The notes under the pieces: model-generated
Seen by the model: the letters and a program-made list of their open reading frames with translations, nothing else
The model's database searches: none
Told to the model about the DNA's origin: nothing
Shown here: in pieces, positions 16,903-28,100 of the stretch
Numbering within the stretch: position 1 is the stretch's first letter
Layout: each line of letters starts with the position of its first letter
Program-made: the position numbers and the translations under genes
Source of the DNA: Clostridiaceae bacterium
Lineage (GTDB): Bacteria > Bacillota > Clostridia > Acetivibrionales > Acetivibrionaceae
DNA: 37,320 bases
Reading direction: 5' to 3'
Assembly (NCBI GenBank): GCA_012519925.1
Contig: JAAYPF010000079.1
Coordinates: 1-37,320, forward strand

Positions 16903-19176
16903 ATGAAATTAGATGATATCACAAACAGAGTTTTAATGGCAGCATACAATGAGGCAAAATACAACGGTCATGAATACTTTACACCCGAACACATTCTCTA
17001 TGCCTCGCTTTTTTTCAATGAAGGTGCAGCTATTATTGAGAATAGCGGTGCTAGTGTTGAAATCATCAAAAATGAGTTAATGAAGTTTTTTAATGAAAAT
17101 ATGCCTTTAGTTGAAAACGCTGACCCTATTGAAACCATAGGTGTAAACAATATAATGCAAACTACAGCTTATCACTGTATGTCTTCTGGCAAGGATGTAA
17201 TAAGAATCGGTGATATAATAGCTGCTCTCTTTATCGAAAAAGAGTCCTTTGCTAGCTATATATTACAAAAGAATGGGGTAAGGAGAATAGATGTACTCAA
17301 ATATATCTCTCACGGAGTATCTCTTATACCTAAGTCAAACGATTCTTCCCTAGAGCCTGTTAAACCCTCAAAAAACTCTAGTGATGATGAGGAAGAGTCG
17401 GTATCTGAGGAAAGTGATTTTTTGAAAAACTTTACAGTTGAACTTGTTGAAAAGGCAAAAAAGGGTAGGATCGATCCTTTGATAGGCAGAGAAGACATAC
17501 TTGAACGTACAATACAGGTGTTGTCAAGAAGACTTAAGAACAACCCAATACATGTCGGTGATCCTGGCGTCGGTAAAACAGCTATTACCGAAGGTCTCGC
17601 ACGCCTTATTTTAGATAAGAAGGTACCTAAGGCTTTAAAGAACAGTAAAATATACTATCTAGATATGGGCAGTATGATAGCAGGTACTAAGTATCGTGGA
17701 GACTTTGAAGAGCGTATGAAAAAGGTTCTTAATGAAATACAGAGCAAAAAAAATGCTATCGTGTATATTGATGAAATACACACCATCGTAGGTGCTGGGT
17801 CGGTATCGGATGGTTCAATGGATGCCTCGAACATAATTAAGCCGTTTTTAACACAGGGTACTTTGCGTTTTATAGGTTCAACCACCTATGAGGAGTACAA
17901 GAAATATTTTGAAAAAGACAGGGCTTTATCAAGAAGATTTCAGAAAATTGATGTTCCAGAACCTAGCATGGAAGATACCTATGAAATTCTTAAAGGTCTA
18001 AAAGACAGGTATGAAGATTATCACAAGGTAAAATATACCGATGAAGCCCTAAGACTTGCAGCAGAATTATCCGCAAAGCACATCCAAGACAGGCATCTGC
18101 CTGATAAGGCTATTGATGTAATTGATGAAACTGCAGCTTATGTGCGACTTCACTGTAATGACGAAAACAAAATAATAACAATTACACAAAAAGATATTGA
18201 ACTTACAGTATCCTCCATTGCAAAAATACCTAAAAAATCAGTTTCAAACAACGAGATCAACCAACTTAAAACCCTTGACAAGAAACTCAAGAAAGAAATA
18301 TTCGGTCAGGATAAGGCAATAGACACAGTTGTAGGTGCAATTAAGAGATCTCGTGCTGGCTTCAATGAGCCTGAAAAACCTGTGGCATCTCTGTTTTTTG
18401 TTGGACCTACCGGCGTTGGTAAAACTGAATTGTGTAAGCAATTGTCTTTAACACTTGGAATTCCTTTAATCCGATTTGACATGAGCGAATATCAGGAAAA
18501 ACACACAGTTGCAAGACTAATAGGAGCTCCTCCCGGATATGTCGGCTATGAAGAAGGGGGACTTCTTACCGATGCAATAAGAAAAACTCCCTATTGTGTT
18601 CTATTACTTGATGAAATTGAAAAAGCTCATCCAGATATATATAATATACTACTTCAAATAATGGATTATGCCACACTTACAGACAATAACGGCAAAAAAG
18701 CCGATTTTAGAAATGTTATATTAATAATGACTTCAAATGCCGGAGCAAGAGAAGTAGGCAAGGCTATGATAGGTTTTGACAATAGAAACGTTGAAAAAAG
18801 TGCAATTATGAAAGAAGTTGAAAGAATATTCTCACCAGAGTTTAGAAACAGACTCGATGACATAGCTGTATTCAACCATATAAATGAGGACATGGCACTT
18901 CTTATAGCTAAAAAAGCCATGAAAATGTTTGAAGATAAATTAAAGCCGAAAAACATAAAATTATCAGTATCTTCTAAGTTTTATAAATGGCTTGCCCAAA
19001 AAGGCTTGTCCTCAAATTATGGTGCACGGGAGATTCTTAGAATTGTGCAAGATAATATCAAGACCTATTTCGTTGACGAGGTATTGTTTGGTCAACTTTC
19101 CTCGGGCGGAACGGCTATTGTGGACATTATTGACGAGGAAGTAAAAATAAGCAAAAAGACTAAGGTGAAAAAATAA
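16903..19176 (+). CDS. clpA: ClpA, AAA+ unfoldase of the ClpAP protease
   Basis: A 757-residue double-AAA+ unfoldase. The N-domain (1-145) is followed by an acidic Ser/Glu linker (about 159-172), D1 with Walker A GDPGVGKT at 219-226 and Walker B VYIDE near 287, and D2 with Walker A GPTGVGKT at 501-508 and LLLDE as Walker B. IGF at 623-625 (in [10 protein letters not shown]) is the ClpP-docking loop, so this is a partner of ClpP and not a ClpB-type disaggregase; the long ClpB middle coiled coil is absent, and so is the UVR motif of ClpC. Its stop overlaps the aat start by one base. It unfolds substrates delivered by ClpS. Confidence 0.97.
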   Translation: MKLDDITNRVLMAAYNEAKYNGHEYFTPEHILYASLFFNEGAAIIENSGASVEIIKNELMKFFNENMPLVENADPIETIGVNNIMQTTAYHCMSSGKDVIRIGDIIAALFIEKESFASYILQKNGVRRIDVLKYISHGVSLIPKSNDSSLEPVKPSKNSSDDEEESVSEESDFLKNFTVELVEKAKKGRIDPLIGREDILERTIQVLSRRLKNNPIHVGDPGVGKTAITEGLARLILDKKVPKALKNSKIYYLDMGSMIAGTKYRGDFEERMKKVLNEIQSKKNAIVYIDEIHTIVGAGSVSDGSMDASNIIKPFLTQGTLRFIGSTTYEEYKKYFEKDRALSRRFQKIDVPEPSMEDTYEILKGLKDRYEDYHKVKYTDEALRLAAELSAKHIQDRHLPDKAIDVIDETAAYVRLHCNDENKIITITQKDIELTVSSIAKIPKKSVSNNEINQLKTLDKKLKKEIFGQDKAIDTVVGAIKRSRAGFNEPEKPVASLFFVGPTGVGKTELCKQLSLTLGIPLIRFDMSEYQEKHTVARLIGAPPGYVGYEEGGLLTDAIRKTPYCVLLLDEIEKAHPDIYNILLQIMDYATLTDNNGKKADFRNVILIMTSNAGAREVGKAMIGFDNRNVEKSAIMKEVERIFSPEFRNRLDDIAVFNHINEDMALLIAKKAMKMFEDKLKPKNIKLSVSSKFYKWLAQKGLSSNYGAREILRIVQDNIKTYFVDEVLFGQLSSGGTAIVDIIDEEVKISKKTKVKK

Positions 19177-19844
19177 TGCCTATATATAGACTTACTAGTG
19201 ATTTGATATTTCCCCATCCTTCTTTGTCGGATGAGGATGGACTTTTAGCAATAGGAGGAGACCTCTCGGTTGAGCGTCTTCTTCTTGCTTATGAGAACGG
19301 AATCTTTCCTTGGTATGATGGGCAACCAATACTATGGTGGTCACCGGACCCAAGGTTTATTCTTTATCCTAAAAATTTAAAAGTTTCAAAGTCAATGAAA
19401 AAAGTGCTTAAGAAGAATCTATATCATATCACTTTTGACAAGTGCTTTCGCAAGGTGATAACCTTATGCGGTGAGCTTAGAAGCGGTGAAACATGGATAA
19501 CCAACGATATGATTGAAAGTTACTGCGACCTTCACAACCTTGGATTTGCCCACTCTGTCGAAGCTTGGTTTGAAGATGAACTGGTGGGAGGTCTCTATGG
19601 TGTTTCTTTGGGAAGATGCTTTTTTGGTGAATCTATGTTTTCACTTATGGATAACGCTTCAAAAACAGCACTTATAACTTTAACTATAAAGCTTCAACAG
19701 TTAGGCTTTCTCTTTATAGATTGCCAGGTATACAGCAAGCATCTTGAATCTCTTGGTGCAATAAATGTCCCTAGGGAAGATTTCCTTAATGAACTTGCCC
19801 AAGGACTAAAATTCAAGACTTTAAGAGGAATTTGGGAGGCGTAA
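19176..19844 (+). CDS. aat: Leucyl/phenylalanyl-tRNA--protein transferase
   Basis: This 222-residue protein is Aat, which attaches Leu or Phe from aminoacyl-tRNA to the N-terminus of proteins beginning with Arg or Lys and so turns them into N-degron substrates. Family blocks are [86 protein letters not shown] and [16 protein letters not shown]. Length matches the E. coli enzyme. The ATG overlaps the clpA stop codon (TAATG), which implies translational coupling. In this operon the enzyme that makes the signal is encoded with the adaptor that reads it and the unfoldase that acts on it. Confidence 0.97.
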   Translation: MPIYRLTSDLIFPHPSLSDEDGLLAIGGDLSVERLLLAYENGIFPWYDGQPILWWSPDPRFILYPKNLKVSKSMKKVLKKNLYHITFDKCFRKVITLCGELRSGETWITNDMIESYCDLHNLGFAHSVEAWFEDELVGGLYGVSLGRCFFGESMFSLMDNASKTALITLTIKLQQLGFLFIDCQVYSKHLESLGAINVPREDFLNELAQGLKFKTLRGIWEA

Positions 19845-19848
19845 ATAT

Positions 19849-20949
19849 ATGGGATTTAAAAAAGGATTTATAAAGCTTTGCTTTGTACTACTTATACCTT
19901 TAGGTCTATTATTGAGTTATATTTCGACCTTATATCCAGAGACAGTAGAAAGCGTTTATTCAAAGGGACTATATAAGTTTATTGCAACTCCACTTAACAT
20001 TATTTCTGGACTTGTACCTTTTTCTCTCGCTGAATTGCTTTTGATTAGTTTTGTGGTTTTTATAATAGTGAAATTTGTCAAGTTAATAATTAAGCTGTTT
20101 AAATCTCCGAAACAAATCAAACATACTTTAATACACTCCCTTTTGAATATTGTGGTTTGTGTAAGTGTACTTTATTTTTCTTTTATAGTTGTCTGGGGAC
20201 TGAATTATCAGCGGTTGCCCTTTTCCCAAATAGCCGGACTTAAAGTTGAACCGGCTTCTGTCAGTGAGCTTGCTGAGGTTTGTGAAAAACTTTTAGATCA
20301 GGCAAAGGAATTACGAAAACATGTAGACGAAAACGATGAAGGAGTAATGGTTCTTCACGATGGAAAGCAAGGTGCTTTAAAACGAGCTTATAAAGGATAT
20401 GAAAAGGCTTCCGCAGTATATCCTGAATTTAATGGAATATACTCTAGACCTAAGGGAGTTATTTTCTCGGAAGTAATGTCCTATCTAGGCATTGAAGGTA
20501 TGTATTCTACCTATACTGGTGAAGCAAATGTAAACACCTCTATTCTTGATGCTCCATTCCCTTTTACAACCTGTCATGAAATGGCTCACCAAAGAGGGTT
20601 TGCACGTGAGGATGAAGCGAATTATTTAGCATATATTGCGTGTAAATATCATCCAGATAAGGATTTTCAGTACTCAGGGATGTTATATGCACTGATTTAT
20701 GCAGGAAACGCATTATATGATAACGATCCTGATAGATATTCAGAGCTTAGGAAAAAGTACTCAGATGCTATAGAAAGAGATCTCGCAGCAATTAGAACGT
20801 ACTGGAAAAAGTACGAGACTCCTGTTCAGGATTTTTCCTCTTCGGTAAATGACACTTATCTTAAGGTTAACAGACAGGAAGATGGAGTTAAAAGTTATGG
20901 GAGGATGGTGGATTTGTTAATTGCTGAGTATAGGGCTTTAGAGGGATGA
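19849..20949 (+). CDS. DUF3810-like membrane protein with an HExxH zinc-protease motif
   Basis: A 366-residue protein starting 4 bp after aat. It has three N-terminal hydrophobic segments (about 9-27, 57-84 and 95-116) and then a 250-residue soluble region on the far side of the membrane. That region contains HEMAHQRGFAREDEANYLAY with HExxH at 243-247 and a downstream acidic pair that could supply the third zinc ligand, as in gluzincin-type peptidases. The upstream FSEVMSYLGIEGMYSTYTGEANVN block is typical of DUF3810. Substrate unknown. Its tight packing behind clpS-clpA-aat suggests cotranscription, but a functional link to N-degron turnover is only inferred; if the active site faces outward it cannot act on cytosolic substrates. 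Confidence 0.85.
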   Translation: MGFKKGFIKLCFVLLIPLGLLLSYISTLYPETVESVYSKGLYKFIATPLNIISGLVPFSLAELLLISFVVFIIVKFVKLIIKLFKSPKQIKHTLIHSLLNIVVCVSVLYFSFIVVWGLNYQRLPFSQIAGLKVEPASVSELAEVCEKLLDQAKELRKHVDENDEGVMVLHDGKQGALKRAYKGYEKASAVYPEFNGIYSRPKGVIFSEVMSYLGIEGMYSTYTGEANVNTSILDAPFPFTTCHEMAHQRGFAREDEANYLAYIACKYHPDKDFQYSGMLYALIYAGNALYDNDPDRYSELRKKYSDAIERDLAAIRTYWKKYETPVQDFSSSVNDTYLKVNRQEDGVKSYGRMVDLLIAEYRALEG

Positions 20950-21045
20950 ATTAAACTAAATAATTAGTGTTTTTACATTATTTGTTTTGTTATGCATTTT
21001 CTATATTGTGCGATTATAATATCTTTAGATATCAATGGGGATTAA

Positions 21046-21099
21046 AAAAGCTGACTCCTATACAATATAGAAATCAGCTTTTGGCTGCCTAGGCTTTTT
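21046..21099. terminator. Bidirectional terminator between convergent operons
   Basis: AAAAGCTGA (21046-21054) pairs with TCAGCTTTT (21074-21082), with an inner CTATA/TATAG stem. A second small palindrome, GCCTAGGC, is followed by TTTTTC. It separates the plus-strand clpS operon from the minus-strand gene ending at 21163. Confidence 0.8.
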
Positions 21100-21162
21100 C
21101 AAAATATCCTTGACATAGGATCCATTTTACAAAGGTTAGTCGGTTTTATTTCTTGAAATTAA

Positions 21163-22032
21163 TTATAGGTAATCACCGGGTGTTTCAGTTATTAAATTTT
21201 CATTCATGTATTCATTTTTTCCGGTTTTATCTCTATATACTTCAATTGCAAAAACTATCATAATAAACTCAGCTAAAGCAGATACAAATGAAGCAATTGC
21301 CGGTCCAACTATAGTTATTCTGCCAATTATAGCACCTATAATAACACCAGCAATATAAGAACCTAGAGTAATTAGCAAAGTTATTCCCAATACAGGCCAA
21401 AAATATGATTTCCCCACTGAAATTGATTTTTTCAGAGCATCTACTACTCCTAAGTCATCACAAACCATTGCAGGGAACCAGAAAATAATCAACCTAGTAA
21501 AAACAAAAATACCAATTAGTAACCCTAAGGATGCCAAAATAATTGCAATAACCCCCAAAGGTACTGATACAGTCATTAAAACTATGCATATACCAACTAT
21601 TATCGCAATAGCAATAACTATTCCAAAATACAAAACAAACGTTGCTAACATAAATAAGATATATTTAACAATATTGTTTTTCATTTCCGGTATAAAATCA
21701 CTTAAATCTGCATTTCCGGTAACTAATGCTTTGTTTACCATCCCATAGGTTGCAGGTACAACTACTATAGAAAAGACTAAAGCTATGAGACTACCTATAC
21801 CCATTACTCCAAAGGACGAAAATAGAGTACTATAAAGTTCAAGAAAATCACTCGGGTTTTGCACCAATGTAGGATCTTTCATTATTGCATTCTGAATCTC
21901 CAAAGCTTGTTCAGTATATGCACTAGTACCTGAAGCACTAAATATAGCAGGTATTGCAACTGAAATAAATAATGGTATTAGTAATAAAAAATACTTTCCT
22001 AAAAAATTAAATGCGTTCTCTAAATATTTCAT
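21163..22032 (-). CDS. Polytopic membrane protein, family uncertain
   Basis: A 289-residue integral membrane protein with about six hydrophobic segments: about 13-32, 75-97, 121-150, 152-180, a segment near 212-240, and a last one near 243-262. Between the fourth and fifth is the pattern FTRLIIFWFPAMVCDDLGVVDALKKSISVGKSYFWPVLGI, which recalls the DUF975 and glycerophosphoryl-diesterase membrane-domain superfamily (an interface helix with a conserved A-L-x-x-S before the next helix). No catalytic motif is visible. ATG follows AAGGGGGTC. It lies 113 bp after the giant glucan synthase with no terminator between them, so it could be cotranscribed with it and could help to export or anchor its product; that is speculation. 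Confidence 0.75.
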   Translation of the reverse strand: MKYLENAFNFLGKYFLLLIPLFISVAIPAIFSASGTSAYTEQALEIQNAIMKDPTLVQNPSDFLELYSTLFSSFGVMGIGSLIALVFSIVVVPATYGMVNKALVTGNADLSDFIPEMKNNIVKYILFMLATFVLYFGIVIAIAIIVGICIVLMTVSVPLGVIAIILASLGLLIGIFVFTRLIIFWFPAMVCDDLGVVDALKKSISVGKSYFWPVLGITLLITLGSYIAGVIIGAIIGRITIVGPAIASFVSALAEFIMIVFAIEVYRDKTGKNEYMNENLITETPGDYL

Positions 22033-22145
22033 TTTTGACCCCCTTGATTATTAAATTAATAAAAAACACCAATCCAATTATAATTAAATTTATTCACAAT
22101 GTCCAGAGAAAAGTACCTATAACCAGCTCGTTTATCCAATAAAAG

Positions 22146-25100
22146 CTAGCCCTTACCTAAAATCACTTCCACATTGTGCTCCCCTTTATCATTTACAACT
22201 TTGATAATATTTGATGCAAATACCTCTCCGTCTATGGTAACATTTTTAATACCTCTATTTATACCTTCAGGATTCTTTATCGAAATATTATATAGTGTGT
22301 CTTTATACTTATATTTTATGTCAAAGCCTGTCCATTCCTTAGGTATGCATGGATCTATAATTAAACTCTCCCCATTCTTTTTAAAGCCTAGAATGTATTC
22401 AATTCCAATCCTATACATCCAACCTGCTGCTCCAGTGTACCACGACCAGCCACCTCGACCTATATGAGGTTCTACTGAATAGACATCGGCCGAAACTACA
22501 TAGGGTTCTACCTTGTATTTTGAAAGTTCTATATGTGTTTTTGCGTGATTAATAGGGTTTAGTAGGTCAAACAGTTCTGTGGCTTTATCACCATCTCCTA
22601 ACAGGGCAAAGGCCATAACAACCCAACAGGCTGCATGAGTATATTGTCCTCCATTTTCACGTACTCCAGGTACATAACTTTTTATATAACCGGGTTCTAA
22701 ATCTCCTTCATCAAAAGGAGGCGTAAGTAATTTAATAAGGCCCTCATCCCTTTTAACAAGGTAATTTTCCAACGCATTCATTGCAACATTGATTCTATCC
22801 TTGTCACCGGCACCGGATATAACAGCCCAAGACTGAGCAAGGGAATCAATCTGACATTCACTGTTCTGAATAGAACCAAGGGGTTGTCCGTTGTCAAAAT
22901 AGGCTCTTCTGTACCAGTTTCCATCCCAGGCATTCTCCTCAATGGACTTAACAACTTCTTTTGCAACAGTAGAATACCTATTTGCTCGCTCTTCTTCCCC
23001 CATAGTTCTACAAAGGGGAGCAAATTTCATCAAAATTGAATGTAGGAACCAACCCAACCAAACACTCTCACCTCTGCCCTTATTGCCAACAGTATTCATT
23101 CCGTCATTCCAATCTCCAGAACCAATAAGCGGAAGCCCATGTTCTCCAAATTTCAGTGATCTTTCAATAGCCCTTATGCAATGATCGTAAAGGGTTGATT
23201 TCACCTCTGATACTCTTGGAATCCTATAGCTTTCATCTTCAAAATCCTTTAAAGGCTCATCTTCAAGAAACGGAGTTTCTATTTTTAGTATATCAATATC
23301 ACCAGTACTCCTTATATACTCAGCTGTTATATAGGGCATCCATAAGAGGTCATCGGAAAATCTCGTTCTTGTGCCCTTATATTTTTCTTCATGCCACCAA
23401 TGTTGTACATCCCCTTCAAGGAATTGATGCTTCGAATGAAGTAAAATCTGTGCTTTGGTGATTTCCGGTAATATATGAACCACAGAAATACTATCCTGCA
23501 GTTGGTCCCTAAATCCGTATGCTCCACCAGATTGATAGAATCCAGATCGGGTCCACATCCTGCACGATAAAACCTGATACATAAGCCATCCATTTAACAT
23601 ATAGTCCATTGCCTTATCCGGAGTATAAACCTGGAGGCTTTCAAGTTTTTCTCTCCAAAATTCCTTTATACCATTAAGTGCCTTTTTTACTTCTTCTATT
23701 TTTCTATACTTGCCTATATTTCTTTCAACTTCTGTAAGTTTTTTCTCCTCTCCTAACGTGAAAGCTAGCTCCTTTTCTTCGCCGGGCTTAAATTCTAGGA
23801 CTACACCTAAAACTACACAGGGATCTAAGCCCGCTCCTACAGCTTCAGACAGCTTTACTCTTCTTATTCCAGGAGGATTTTTCAAGGTTCCGCCTGCTAA
23901 AAATTCTCTTCTGTCACAGGTAAAAGTTCTTTCTCTTATGGATACATCAACATAAGCTACTCTACCTGTAAACTCTTCATTATAAGTATTTCTTATAAGT
24001 ATAGCTCCCGACTCATGCTTTTCGGTACTTATATAAGAAGCAGTGGACTGATCATTCACACCAAGTACGGGGCGGATGTAATAGTATAAACTCAATTTCC
24101 TAGACGATTCACTTGTGTTTTTTAGTTTTATCAAGCTCAGCTTTAAACTATCCTCCACTGGCACAAACTGAGTTAATTCTTGATCAAATCCATGACTTGA
24201 ATTGCTAAAAACACTATATCCAAATCCATGTACTGCCAAATAAGTTTCATCCTCTCGTATCGGCAAAGCAGTAATGCTCCATATTTCCCCCGTAGCATCA
24301 TCGGAAACATAGATAATTTCACCGGGTATGTCGGACACTGGATCATTAGACCATGGAGTCAGCTTGTTCTCACGACTATTTTCATGCCATGTGTATCCTC
24401 CTCCGGATTCTGTTACGATAAATCCAAACTTTTGGTTAGATATTACATTAGACCAGGGTACAGGAGTACTGATCCCGCTCTTTAGCACAATTTCATATTC
24501 TTTCCCACCATCTCTAAAGCCGCCGATACCATTGTAAAACTGCATATCAGGACTTTCAACATATTTATTTTCATACTTTTTAATATCCTCATTATATTCC
24601 TTCAATTGGGGCATATTATTATCCTTTTTGACAAAAAGCTGTTCTCCCAAATCACCGGCACTACCTCTGAGTATTACCCGAGCCGCTGCACATATCAAAT
24701 TGATATCTTCCTTTGGAAGAGAACTCTGTTTAAGGACAAAAACTCCACCGGGTTTATTTATCATATCATGAGCATGGCTTGACGAAAGAATATCAGCTAA
24801 CAATCCCTGTAAAGGATTAGTATAGCTATTTTCCTCCTCATTTAGTATCACAAGATCTACTTTTAGATTCTTATATTTCCAATACTCATGAGCCTTTAAT
24901 ATGTCATAAACTATATCGATATCACCGGTTTTTTCCAATGTTACAAGTATTATGGGTATATCTCCTGATATACCATAAGACCACAATGCACTTTGACCTT
25001 TGATATTATTTATAATACAATCCCTCTTAAGCCTTTGTGCTGGGCTTATGAACAGTATATGCGATATAAGCTCCTGATAAAGTTCAATCTCAGAAGCTTT

Positions 25101-28100
25101 AAGATTCAAATATCTTGCCTCCACACGGCTTCTAGTTGTAGCAAGATTAAACTCTTCAGGTATAATATCCTTATTTATATATTTAGCAGCCATATCCAAT
25201 ACTGCTTCTCGACTCTCTCCAACTCCGACTATAAGGTTTAATTTAGCACTCTTTCCTGGCTCTATTTTTATCATACACCTCATGCTCATAATAGGGTCAA
25301 GAACCGCTCCAACAGTATTTGACAACGGTTTACTTTGTTCAAGAACTAGAGGATTAGATACATCTCGTCCCCTACCAATAAATTTGAAACGATCGGTTTC
25401 ATATTGCAGCCCACCTAATGACTCACCTTCTATAGTCAACAGATTTAACGACCACATAGTTTTATCGTTTTCAGATCGAGGTCTTCTGTTGGCTATCAGA
25501 CAATTTAGTTCAGGAACAAACTCTGTTCTTATAAATAAATTGCTAAAAGCAGGATGTGCAACATCAGCATCTTGCTGTGCTATGACCAGCTCATAATAAC
25601 TGCTGACTTCAAGTACACAAGGCTCATCTCCATGATTCATAAAAGTTACTCTTCTTATTTCTGCATTGTCACCAGAACTTACTACTATTTCGGTTACTGT
25701 GTCAATATCTTCATCCTTCCTATGGAATTTTGCCATTCCTGAAGTAAACACAACATTATACATTTCTGGTCTTTTGTCTATTGATGCATAAGTTGAACAC
25801 CATGTTGTATTTGTATTAGTGTTTCTTATATAAAAGAATATTCCGTAATTATCTAGAGCAAGGTCTTCTCTCCAACGGGTTATTGCAAAATTATTACTTC
25901 TACTATATCCAGTTCCCTTATCGGTAACCATTACGGAATAACTTCCGTTGGATAAAATATGAGCTTTGGGCAGTAAATAATCGGGTGCATCGTATTCCCT
26001 GTAAGAATCCTCAACATCAAAGGTAAGGTCGGTAAAGGGCGTAATTTTTTCCTTATTTTCCTTAGTAAACAAAATGTTTACAGGCACCTTTTCTTGAAGA
26101 AGAAGTTTGGCTGCATCTACTACCGGATCATTATGAAAGCGGTTTTGCATTACGTTCCCATTTAAATAGTTGTTAAGGGCAAGCAAACTCATTCCCTGAT
26201 GATGAGCCATATAGCTCTTTACAACACCGTATTTCGATCCTATAGGTAGTCTTTCGGGCGTATAATCTACTGCCTCATAGTATCCGTAAGGTCCGTCTGC
26301 TCCTTCTGCTGTCAATCTCTTTAAATTTCTAACAGCATCGTGGGGGTCAATGGGTAGTGCAAGCATAGTGGAATAAGGTGCAACCACCATGTCCTCCGCC
26401 AATCCCCTCTTCAGCCCAAGCCACGGAACACCAAAGGCTTTATACTGATAGTCCAGCCTAATATCAAAGGAATAAAATCCCGACTCGGAAGTTCCCCAAG
26501 GCACATTCCTCTGTTTTGCATACTTTTTTTGGCTTCTCAGCACAAAGGAATAAGTCTCGTCCAATAAAGTGTTTTTGACACTTTTCATTATAAGTAAAGG
26601 CATTAAATATTCAAACATTGTCCCGCTCCAAGATATCATACCCTTATAGCGGTCTATCCTAGTAAGAGTTCTGCCCAATCTAAACCAATGCTGAACATCA
26701 ACTTCTCCTCTTGCTATAGCAATAAAGCTTGTCTTTCTTGCCTCTGAAGCAAGTAAATCATAGTATGAGTTTGTCAAACTACTCTCTTCTATATTATAAC
26801 CGATTGAAAATAGCTGCTTTTTATTATCATATAGATGAATAAATTCGGTTTCGCAGGATAATTTATCAATCCGGTCTACTAAATAAATATAATTTGAAAT
26901 GAGCTGTTCTACATTTTGAAGTGATTTTTCCAACTCATGTTTTAATCTGTCCAGCCAATTTTTTATATTTACATAGCCGCTCTCTTTACTTTTTGCAATA
27001 ATTCTATTAAGCCTATCTATTTCTACCTTTAGCTTTCTATAATGTTCTGGCAGTTGTTGCAAGGAAACATTTGCCTTAAACATATCAAATATAGCCACTT
27101 TAGTCTTTTCAAAACCATTTTTGTAAGAACCCTTTTTTAATTCTTCAGGAATTTCAAACAACAAATGACTCCAAGAATAGTAGTTACTCAGTTCATCTTT
27201 GAAGAGCGAAACCATTTGGTCAACTTTACGAGCCCAGATATTCAACTTTTTGTCTTTATTCCTTTGGTTATCTCCAAGTAAGTCTAATGCTCTAACCCAA
27301 AGAGTTAAATCAAAATTATCTGCTTTATCAAAGCTAGAGGCAAAGTTTTCAAGTTGGTCAACATCATAGCTACTTCCATTTATCTCCTTATTACATAGAT
27401 TAATCGTATCTTTTAATCCGTCAACATATACCTTTTCAATAAGAGGTCTGTTTAAATACTCAACAAGCCCCTCTTTCAATGTGATAAGATAGCATACAAA
27501 GTTTCCACTGTCTACAGTCGAGATATATCTAGGTCTTAATGTATCGAGAGTGCGTGTATCATACCAGTTATAAAGGTGACCATTCCACTTGTCCATCTTT
27601 TCAATGGTACTTACTGTCCGTTTTATTATCTTGTACATTTCATCGGTGCCTATATAACCAAAGTCCCTTGCACTTAGAGCCGCCAACATACCAAGCCCTA
27701 TATTTGTCGGTGAAGTCCTGTGTGCAATTCCATTTGGCGGGTCTTCTTGATAGTTGTCCGGAGCCAAATAATTATTCCTATTGTCTACGAACTCTTCATA
27801 ATATCTCCAAGTTTTTCTGGCCGTCACTCTAAGTTCGAGTAACTCTTCTCCACTCAAAGGCTCAATGGATTTTACCTTTTCCTGACTCACCTTAAAAGCT
27901 ATATATGGTGAAACAAACCATGCTACGCATACTATCATAACCGGTATAGCCGATTGAGGTTTTAAAAATAATGCCAGTACAAAAACTATAACCGATTGAA
28001 AAACACCTATTTTCATCTTTATAATATAGCTTTTCAAAGAGTTCTTAAGTGCCTTTTCCGTATCTAGGGCAGTAACCCATTCGAGCATATTTCTTTTGGT

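Noticed and set aside
25282-25596. Plus-strand frames of about 100 codons inside the giant glucan synthase gene.
   Set aside because: All lie antisense within a single continuous coding region with clear domain motifs and have no start signals.
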